This document shows, piece after piece, positions 14,242 to 19,320 of a stretch of DNA of 19,320 bases. Made by a program: the position numbers and the translations under genes. The DNA comes from Dehalococcoidia bacterium (GTDB lineage Bacteria; Chloroflexota; Dehalococcoidia; Dehalococcoidales; UBA1222), in contig WRNP01000019.1 in assembly GCA_009776515.1 (NCBI GenBank), forward strand, positions 1 to 19,320, given 5' to 3'. The notes beneath the pieces are model-generated. The model was given only the letters and a program-made list of their open reading frames with translations. It searched no databases and was not told the origin of the DNA. Each line of letters starts with the position of its first letter. Position 1 is the first letter of the stretch.

Positions 14242-15156
14242 TTACATCTTGCCCAGGTCAAAGGGGGTTTCCTGATACACATAGTAGTTCAGCCAATTGG
14301 AAAACAAAAGATTGGCGTGAGCACGCCACGAGCCCACAGGCTGCCGCGAAACATCGTTATCGGGGAAATAGTTACAAGGCATTGGTACGTCTAGCCCTTT
14401 GACGATATCGCGTTCGTACTCAAAACGCAGTGTATCAATATCATATTCCGCGTGCCCAGTGACAAAAACCTGCTTGCCGTTGCGAGCGGCGGCAAGATAA
14501 ACACCCACGTCCTCGGATATGGCCAGCAACTGAAGATCGGATATGCTCCGTATATCATCGGTGCGGCTTTCGGTGTAACGAGAGTGCGGAGCCAGAAAGG
14601 CATCGTCAAAGCCCCGGGTCAATTTGGAGTGGGCATCAAGCACCGTATGCCAATATACACCCGATACCTTTTTGGGTAAGGGATATTTCTTTACGCCATA
14701 GTGGTAATAAAGCCCCGCCTGTGCTGCCCAGCATATATACAGAGTGGAAAAAACATGGCGTTCGGCCCAATTCATGATAGACATAAGCTCCGGCCAGTAA
14801 GTCACCTCTTGAAAAGGAATCGTCTCTACCGGCGCACCGGTGATGATGAGGCCGTCAAAGCGCTTATTGCGCACCTCAGCGAAGGTTTGGTAAAACGATT
14901 CTAAATGGTCCGCCGAAGTGTTCTTCGTAATATGCGTAGCCATGCGCAAAAGGGTTATTTCAACCTGAAGAGGCGTGTTGCCGATAAGGCGCAGCAACTG
15001 CGTTTCGGTTACAATTTTTGCGGGCATTAAGTTCAGTATAGCTATACGAAGCGGACGGATGTCTTGAGTCCGAGCGCGGTCTGCCGTCATCAGAAAAATG
15101 TTTTCTTGCTGGAGCGTCTTAAATGCGGGCAAATCATTGGGTATGCAAACCGGCAT
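14242..15156 (-). CDS. metAA: Homoserine O-acetyltransferase (MetA-type)
   Basis: Activates homoserine by acylation, the first committed step to methionine. It has 304 residues of the MetA (HTS) family; ribosome site GAGAGG. Motifs are RPLRIAILNLMPAKIVTETQ, the nucleophile Cys142 in YICWAAQAGLYYHYGV, and the His235/Glu237 pair in GHAEYD. Residue 111 is Glu (GAPVE), the residue shown to direct MetA enzymes to acetyl-CoA, whereas Gly there goes with succinyl-CoA. With O-acetylhomoserine sulfhydrylase two genes downstream, acetyl-homoserine is the likely product. Confidence 0.92.
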   Translation of the reverse strand: MPVCIPNDLPAFKTLQQENIFLMTADRARTQDIRPLRIAILNLMPAKIVTETQLLRLIGNTPLQVEITLLRMATHITKNTSADHLESFYQTFAEVRNKRFDGLIITGAPVETIPFQEVTYWPELMSIMNWAERHVFSTLYICWAAQAGLYYHYGVKKYPLPKKVSGVYWHTVLDAHSKLTRGFDDAFLAPHSRYTESRTDDIRSISDLQLLAISEDVGVYLAAARNGKQVFVTGHAEYDIDTLRFEYERDIVKGLDVPMPCNYFPDNDVSRQPVGSWRAHANLLFSNWLNYYVYQETPFDLGKM

Positions 15157-15306
15157 GATACAGCCTCTCTTTACCGTTGGTATAATCCTGAATCAACACT
15201 TAACGACAGCAACGATTTCTAAGCCTGGCATTTACTGGAACCATTCAATCGATAAAATGGCGGAGTGGCCATGGGTATCCCCTGAAGCACTATTCACCGA
15301 AGCTGC

Positions 15307-15681
15307 TTATATTCTTTCGGCAACTACCTCAATCTCTACCAGCGAGCCTTTTGGCAAGGCCGACACAGCCACGCACGAGCGTGCCGGTCGGCCGGTAAAA
15401 TACTCGGCATACATGTCATTAAAAGCGGCGAAATTTTGCATATCCGTTAAATAACAGGTCGCTTTTAGGACGTGTTCAAGGTCGCTACCTGCCGCTGTCA
15501 ATACGTCTTTAAGATTTTGAATAACCTGCCTGGTCTGCTCTTTGACGCCTCCGTTCACAAGTTCCCCGGTTTTAGCATTTAGTGGAATTTGTCCGGATGT
15601 GTACACTAAGTCGTTATGGACGATTGCCTGGGAATACGGTCCTATGGCGGGAGGTGCGTCCTTTGAGATTACAATATGCAT
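15307..15681 (-). CDS. ridA: RidA family enamine/imine deaminase
   Basis: A 124-residue RidA (YjgF/YER057c/UK114) protein that hydrolyses reactive 2-aminoacrylate formed by PLP enzymes acting on serine or cysteine. Typical elements are DAPPAIGPYSQAI, YTSGQIPL, and the catalytic Arg in GRPARSCVAVSALPKGSLVE with Glu near the end. The start is the second ATG (15681) with GGAG seven bases upstream; the ATG at 15699 overlaps the rrf2 stop. Its place among PLP-dependent sulfur enzymes fits its repair role. The 150 bases to metA hold no clear gene and only weak promoter-like boxes. Confidence 0.92.
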   Translation of the reverse strand: MHIVISKDAPPAIGPYSQAIVHNDLVYTSGQIPLNAKTGELVNGGVKEQTRQVIQNLKDVLTAAGSDLEHVLKATCYLTDMQNFAAFNDMYAEYFTGRPARSCVAVSALPKGSLVEIEVVAERI

Positions 15682-15698
15682 ATATTTTCTCCGGGGCA

Positions 15699-16136
15699 TT
15701 AAATCACATAGTTTGGAGCGCCTAGTTCAGAATATGAATCCAGCATATCCTGCAAGGTAACACTTTCCAGGTAATTCGCTATGACTTTCTCAAGCCCTAT
15801 CCACATAGGCAGTGTTTTGCAAAACTCAGTACGACTACATTGGTTTATGTCATCTTCAAGGCAGGCCACCGGTGCCAGGCTCCCTTCGGTAATACGCAGA
15901 ACCTGTCCTACCGTACAGTCTGCCGGCGCTTTTGCCAGCATATAACCTCCGCGTTTTCCTCGATTCGTTCGCAGAAGGTTTGAAGTGTTCAGCAGCGAAA
16001 CTATTTGCTCCAGATATTGCTTGGATATGTTTTGCCTATCAGCAATTTCCTGTAACGAAATAAAGCCATCATCTTTGTGTTCAGCTAGGTCCAATAGCAT
16101 CCGTAGCGCATACCTGCCTTTTGTCGATATCTTCAA
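15699..16136 (-). CDS. Rrf2-family regulator with three conserved-type cysteines
   Basis: A 145-residue winged-helix regulator. Start chosen at TTG 16136, giving MKISTKGRYALRMLLDLAEH, the normal family start; a reading from 16178 adds 14 unlike residues. The recognition region is ISKQYLEQIVSLLNTSNLL, with wing RGKRGGYMLAKAP. Cys92, Cys100 and Cys106 stand where IscR carries its cluster cysteines (spacing 7 and 5), so an iron-sulfur cluster is possible; CymR, the cysteine regulator of this family, lacks them. It is the first gene of the sulfur block, overlapping ridA's upper ATG. Likely senses sulfur or iron-sulfur status and controls the block and cysK; this is inferred. Confidence 0.88.
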   Translation of the reverse strand: MKISTKGRYALRMLLDLAEHKDDGFISLQEIADRQNISKQYLEQIVSLLNTSNLLRTNRGKRGGYMLAKAPADCTVGQVLRITEGSLAPVACLEDDINQCSRTEFCKTLPMWIGLEKVIANYLESVTLQDMLDSYSELGAPNYVI

Positions 16137-16164
16137 TGAATGATCACTCTCATGATGATATATA

Positions 16165-16174
16165 CCATATAATA
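16165..16174 (-). promoter_or_regulatory. Decamer shared with the cysK operator
   Basis: On the minus strand TATTATATGG lies about 30 bases upstream of the rrf2 start, in an AT-rich imperfect dyad containing CATG, TTATATG and GTATA. The same ten bases form part of the cysK palindrome at 9398-9407. It fits autoregulation plus control of cysK. Confidence 0.4.
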
Positions 16175-16221
16175 ACATGTGTATACTCTGATTTAAAACA
16201 GCATGTTCAAGGGGAAGATTA

Positions 16222-16249
16222 TTGACACAGCTCTAGCTTATGCTATGAT
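16222..16249 (+). promoter_or_regulatory. Candidate promoter of the XdhC-family gene
   Basis: TTGACA (16222-16227), a 16-base spacer and TATGAT (16244-16249) read toward the XdhC-family gene. This leaves a leader of about 150 bases. A second TTGACA at 16286-16291 has only poor -10 matches. The leader contains self-complementary ATGGTG/CATCAT stretches near 16355-16375, but no riboswitch I recognise. Confidence 0.55.
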
Positions 16250-16405
16250 GCATGGTAATTTTTGACTGTTGCGCGGCTAAGCGACTTGACAATGCACGCA
16301 TTATGTCTAGTATGTGATATGCCGTGAAAAATCGTCTAAGGCCGATACTCATGCATGGTGGTGCCATCATCATGGGCAGAACAATTTTCTAAATAGGAGT
16401 TTAAT

Positions 16406-17434
16406 ATGCGCGAGTTGTATAAAAAGCTGTCGGATAACCTGAATGAGGGGCGCCGCGTTGCTATAGTATCGGTATACAATAGCGGCACAGTTAAAAGAGC
16501 GATGGTGGACGAAGATGACCAAGAGGCATGGAGTAATCTGGGAAAAGACAGCGGAGCAGGAATTGGCATAGTATATAATGCAACCGGATTTACGGTCTGC
16601 GAGCGCTACTCCCTGAAACCGCGGCTGATCATCTTGGGCGGGGGCCATATTGCCTTGCCGCTTACCCGTATTGGGGCGAGCCTGGGATTCCGCGTTGCGG
16701 TATTTGACGACCGGCCATCATTTGCCAACAAGGCTCGCTTTCCAGAGGCTACGACCGTTATCTGCGACAGCTTTGATAACGTTACGGAACGCTTAAAAAT
16801 CAACCAGCACGACTACGTAGTGATCGTCACCAGGGGGCATCGGCATGACAGTCTGTGCCTGCGCAGTATATTGCAAAGCGTATTTCCCCGATATGTTGGC
16901 CTGATAGGCTCACGGCGCCGAGTCGGCATTGTGAAAAAACAAATTGCAGAAGAAACCGGCGAAGCAGATAAATTAGAGAAGCTGCACTCCCCCATCGGGC
17001 TTGCCATTGGTGCGGTAACCCCCGACGAGATTGCCATCTCCATAATTGCGGAGGTCATAAAAGATTTACGGTTGGGGTTGCCTTCCACTAACGATAGTCT
17101 CGCCCCAAAGCCCTGGCAGTTTATAACTCCCGACCTGGAGCTACTCGCCTGGCTTGCCAGTGACTGCGGCCAAGAAAAAGCCGCCATGGCAACGGTTGTC
17201 GCCGCTGATGGCTCAACACCCCGGGAAGCAGGCGCGAAAATGGTGATATTCTCCCACGGTCAAATATTGGGCAGTATCGGCGGCGGCTGCGCCGAGGCGG
17301 GAGTAATGCAAAAAGCCCAGGATATCATCAGAGACGGCGGTTATTGTCTGGTGGATATTGACCTAACTGATGCGGCCGAAGACGACGGCATGGTTTGCGG
17401 CGGCACCATGAAAATCCTGGTAGAGGCGATTTAG
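16406..17434 (+). CDS. XdhC/CoxI family protein, unusual domain order
   Basis: A 342-residue protein related to XdhC, which binds molybdenum cofactor and helps insert its sulfido form into xanthine-dehydrogenase-type enzymes. Residues 1-65 look like a shortened CoxI half-domain (EGRRVAIVSVYNSG). Residues 71-220 are the Rossmann XdhC_C domain (PRLIILGGGHIALPL; RGHRHDSLCL; GLIGSRRRVG; IGLAIGAVTPDEIAISIIAE). Residues 255-342 are a full CoxI domain with ATVVAADGSTPREAGAKM, GSIGGGCAEAG and GMVCGGTMKIL. The usual order is CoxI then Rossmann, so here a second CoxI has been joined at the end. The ribosome site is TAGGAG. It faces moeA, with 36 bases between stops. Confidence 0.85.
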   Translation: MRELYKKLSDNLNEGRRVAIVSVYNSGTVKRAMVDEDDQEAWSNLGKDSGAGIGIVYNATGFTVCERYSLKPRLIILGGGHIALPLTRIGASLGFRVAVFDDRPSFANKARFPEATTVICDSFDNVTERLKINQHDYVVIVTRGHRHDSLCLRSILQSVFPRYVGLIGSRRRVGIVKKQIAEETGEADKLEKLHSPIGLAIGAVTPDEIAISIIAEVIKDLRLGLPSTNDSLAPKPWQFITPDLELLAWLASDCGQEKAAMATVVAADGSTPREAGAKMVIFSHGQILGSIGGGCAEAGVMQKAQDIIRDGGYCLVDIDLTDAAEDDGMVCGGTMKILVEAI

Positions 17435-17470
17435 CAAGAATTCTGCGGCAGCCCGGTAGCAGTATCCCTA

Positions 17471-18670
17471 TCAAAACAAGATTACTTCTACCGTTGCGCC
17501 CTTAGCTATGGCAGTATTTTCCGGCACTGCCACATAACCCAGAGCCTCAGACATGCTGGTAATGGCACTGGATTCCTTAAATACCGATGAGGCCACCCCC
17601 TCCGCAACTTTCACTGTAATAAATTGTCTTCGCTCGTTCTCTGCCACTCCATCTGCCAATATGGCCGTCGTGGTATGAGTCTTAAACGCCGAGAGATGTG
17701 CTAAGCGTCTAAGGGCTGGCACCAAGAAGAGATGGGCGGTCATCAGGCAAGAGGTGGGGTTGCCGGGCACGCCCAGTATCGGCTTGCCGCCAATCTCCGA
17801 GAATGTTGTCGGCTTGCTGGGCTTGATTTTGACGCCTCGGAATAAGACGCGTCCGCGTTCCTCAAGTATTCCCAAAAGGAGGTCTTTTTCGCCAACCGAG
17901 GACCCGCCGGAGGTAAGCACCAAATCGGCCGCAAGTGTTCTGTCCAGAGCGTCATGCAATTCTCCTGGCTGGTCACCGGCGACAGGCAACAGCCATGGCT
18001 CGCCGCCGTGCAGGCGTACCATGGCAGCCAAGGTGTGGGAGTTAATGTCGTATATTTGCCCCTCGCCGAGAGCTGCGCCCGGCGGGACAATCTCCTCACC
18101 GGTGGGCAGAATAGCGACTACCGGCTGGGCATAAACGATAGTGCAGGTAAGACCTTGTGAGGCCATTACCCCGATATGGGCTGCCGTAAGCACCGTACCC
18201 GCCCTGATCAGAGTAGCCCCCCTCATAATATCATTGCCTAGGCGGCCGATATTAACGCCTTTTTGAACTGGTTTTATGACAAACAGCTCCTCGCTGTTCT
18301 TTCGCGTGTCCTCTGCCATAATCACTGCGTCCGCTCCCGGTGGCATCCTGGCGCCGGTAGCAATTTGAACGCATCTTCCAGTCGTAACTGTTTTGGTGGG
18401 CAGAGTACCGGCAAATACTGTTTCGTCAAGCTCTAGGCGCACGGGCGAGGCGGATGAGGCCGAGGCGGTATCTTGAGCCACTACGGCAAAGCCGTCCATG
18501 CTGGCACGGTCAAAGGGCGGAGTATTAAAAGTTGCCACGATATCCTGCGCCAGAACGCGTCCCAAAGAATTGCCTAGAGATATCTCCTCGGTGCGGGAGA
18601 GCGGCGTGATGTTGTCCAAGACAATTCTGAGGGCATCTTCATAAGGTATCAGGTTACCGAAATATCTCAT
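17471..18670 (-). CDS. moeA: Molybdopterin molybdenumtransferase (MoeA)
   Basis: Inserts molybdate into adenylylated molybdopterin. It has 399 residues of normal length. Clear motifs are FNTPPFDRASMDGFAV near 50-65, ATGARMPPGADAVIMAEDT, LTSGGSSVGEKDLL, and KPSKPTTFSEIGGKPILGVP followed by GNPTS. The C-terminal domain IV is present (VAEGVASSV to the end). The ATG at 18670 overlaps the mogA stop by four bases, with GGGAGG before it: the pair is translationally coupled. Only one moeA copy is in this window. Confidence 0.95.
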   Translation of the reverse strand: MRYFGNLIPYEDALRIVLDNITPLSRTEEISLGNSLGRVLAQDIVATFNTPPFDRASMDGFAVVAQDTASASSASPVRLELDETVFAGTLPTKTVTTGRCVQIATGARMPPGADAVIMAEDTRKNSEELFVIKPVQKGVNIGRLGNDIMRGATLIRAGTVLTAAHIGVMASQGLTCTIVYAQPVVAILPTGEEIVPPGAALGEGQIYDINSHTLAAMVRLHGGEPWLLPVAGDQPGELHDALDRTLAADLVLTSGGSSVGEKDLLLGILEERGRVLFRGVKIKPSKPTTFSEIGGKPILGVPGNPTSCLMTAHLFLVPALRRLAHLSAFKTHTTTAILADGVAENERRQFITVKVAEGVASSVFKESSAITSMSEALGYVAVPENTAIAKGATVEVILF

Positions 18671-19170
18671 CGAGATGCCTCCCGCACCAGATGTCCTATC
18701 TCGGGCAAGATTATCTTATTCAGAGCCAGCTCAACAGCTTTTACCGAACCCGGCAGACAGATGATCACCCGTCCTTGAGCGGCACCGGCTAAGGCGCGGC
18801 TCAGGATGGCACCGGTGTCAATTTCTTGGTAGCTAAACATACGAAAAAGCTCGCCAAAGCCGGGTAATACTTTTTGTAGCATAGGAGTCACTGTTTCAAC
18901 AGTGACATCGCGCCGGCTGGCTCCAGTGCCGCCGCTCATGATAATGACCTGCACCCCATCCGTGTGCAGCAACTCGCTAAGCTTGAGGCCGATGGCCTCC
19001 GCATCGTTCTTGAGGAATTCAAAGGAGGATACGACGTGGTCGGCGCCCTTAAGTCCGTTTATCAGAAGTACGCCGGACTCGTCAGTCTTGGCGTCACGTG
19101 AATCAGAGATGATAAGAACGGCGCAGTTTAGGTGCTGCGGCGAGAGATGGCGGTGTTCTTCGTAGCCCAT
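18667..19170 (-). CDS. mogA: Molybdopterin adenylyltransferase (MogA/MoaB type)
   Basis: Adenylylates molybdopterin, the step before MoeA. It has 167 residues, MoaB-like length. Motifs are HLNCAVLIISDSRDAKTDES at 13-32, the substrate loop IIMSGGTGASRRDVTVE (77-92) with Asp88, and LPGFGELFRMFSYQEIDTGA and GRVIICLPGSVKAVE. The ATG at 19170 has no ribosome site and lies only six bases past a TATAAT box, so the mRNA is probably leaderless. First gene of the mogA-moeA operon. Confidence 0.93.
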   Translation of the reverse strand: MGYEEHRHLSPQHLNCAVLIISDSRDAKTDESGVLLINGLKGADHVVSSFEFLKNDAEAIGLKLSELLHTDGVQVIIMSGGTGASRRDVTVETVTPMLQKVLPGFGELFRMFSYQEIDTGAILSRALAGAAQGRVIICLPGSVKAVELALNKIILPEIGHLVREASR

Positions 19171-19176
19171 GGGCGT

Positions 19177-19220
19177 ATTATATCTTGAGTGTTAAAAGCA
19201 TGCAATGAGCCGCATTGCAT
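19177..19220 (-). promoter_or_regulatory. mogA promoter with palindrome over the -35 box
   Basis: On the minus strand TTGCAT (19205-19200), a 17-base spacer and TATAAT (19182-19177) form the promoter; the ATG follows after six bases. A perfect inverted repeat, ATGCAATG and CATTGCAT across AGCCG (19200-19220), covers the -35 box. A repressor or activator, such as a molybdate or cofactor sensor, could bind there. Confidence 0.65.
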
Positions 19221-19249
19221 CATAATTAATAGCACCGAAAAGGGTAACG

Positions 19250-19278
19250 TTGCATCAAAAGAGAATAGCACTGACAAT
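19250..19278 (+). promoter_or_regulatory. Promoter of the gene at the right edge
   Basis: TTGCAT (19250-19255), a 17-base spacer and GACAAT (19273-19278) read rightward, giving a transcript start near 19285. It is divergent from the mogA promoter, about 45 bases from it. Confidence 0.45.
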
Positions 19279-19310
19279 CTGTTCCTCGGAGCCTATGACT
19301 GGAGGAACAG
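19279..19310. promoter_or_regulatory. 9-bp inverted repeat holding the ribosome site of the edge gene
   Basis: CTGTTCCTC (19279-19287) and GAGGAACAG (19302-19310) are perfect complements around 14 bases, ending right before the ATG. The right arm contains the GGAGGA ribosome site. It could hide that site in a hairpin, or be an operator over the start if transcription begins near 19285. Confidence 0.5.
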
Positions 19311-19320
19311 ATGAAAGAAA
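19311..19320 (+). CDS. Start of a gene cut by the window edge
   Basis: Only ATGAAAGAAA (Met-Lys-Glu) is visible. GGAGGA five bases upstream and the promoter before it support a true start. It is divergent from mogA. The product cannot be told. Confidence 0.5.

Noticed and set aside
15157..15306. SAM riboswitch or T-box before metA
   Set aside because: The 150 bases lack the conserved SAM-aptamer helices and the T-box anti-terminator sequence; only weak promoter-like boxes are seen.
16250..16405. Molybdenum-cofactor riboswitch before the XdhC-family gene
   Set aside because: Some self-complementarity near the ATG, but I could not match it to the known Moco RNA motif; a covariance-model search would be needed.

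Overview
This is an ordinary bacterial chromosome segment of about 50% GC with mostly strong Shine-Dalgarno sites and sigma-70-type promoters. No rRNA, tRNA or CRISPR array was seen. The organism is most likely a Gram-positive-type or Chloroflexota anaerobe. A CetZ/FtsZ-like tubulin and a YtxH protein beside molybdenum-cofactor genes suggest Dehalococcoidia, while the sulfur genes and the Rrf2 regulator look Firmicutes-like. This placement is inference; no marker gene settles it.

Layout. (1) Positions 1-2343 are a gene graveyard: an intact AbrB-type protein on the minus strand, a truncated signal-peptide ORF, a 213-residue orphan, a frameshifted SHOCT-domain gene, three repeats spaced exactly 33 bp apart, and a decayed HicB-like antitoxin tail. 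(2) Positions 2344-6271 on the plus strand hold a PMT-family membrane glycosyltransferase, two small membrane-anchored proteins (one YtxH) and a CetZ-like tubulin GTPase under a near-consensus promoter. (3) Positions 6328-8243 hold moaA-moaC-MOSC, a tight molybdenum-cofactor operon on the plus strand. (4) Positions 8433-9365 hold cysK on the minus strand, with a textbook promoter and a perfect palindrome at its predicted start. (5) Positions 9596-11708 are mobile or defence material: a broken gene, a truncated IS3-type OrfA, an intact AbiEi/AbiEii type IV toxin-antitoxin pair with palindromic operator, and a frameshifted excisionase-type HTH remnant. (6) Positions 11657-16136 on the minus strand hold a sulfur-assimilation block, rrf2-ridA-metA-iscS-metY. 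(7) Positions 16406-19170 hold an XdhC-family protein (plus) facing moeA and mogA (minus). (8) The last ten bases start another gene, preceded by a 9-bp inverted repeat.

How the genes fit together. MoaA and MoaC make the pterin precursor, MogA and MoeA adenylylate it and insert molybdenum, and MOSC/XdhC proteins handle cofactor sulfuration or delivery, so parts 3 and 7 form one functional set split by the sulfur/defence block. In that block MetA carries Glu111, the residue linked with acetyl-CoA use, which matches its neighbour O-acetylhomoserine sulfhydrylase. CysK and the cysteine desulfurase supply and mobilise cysteine sulfur. The Rrf2 regulator has three cysteines placed like those of IscR, and a 10-base sequence upstream of its gene recurs in the cysK palindrome, so it may control both.

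The best candidates for something new are the CetZ-like tubulin with its small membrane-protein neighbours, the XdhC protein with extra N-terminal half-domain, the predicted leaderless mogA transcript with a palindrome over its -35 box, and the decayed excisionase that now encodes the tail of metY on its opposite strand.
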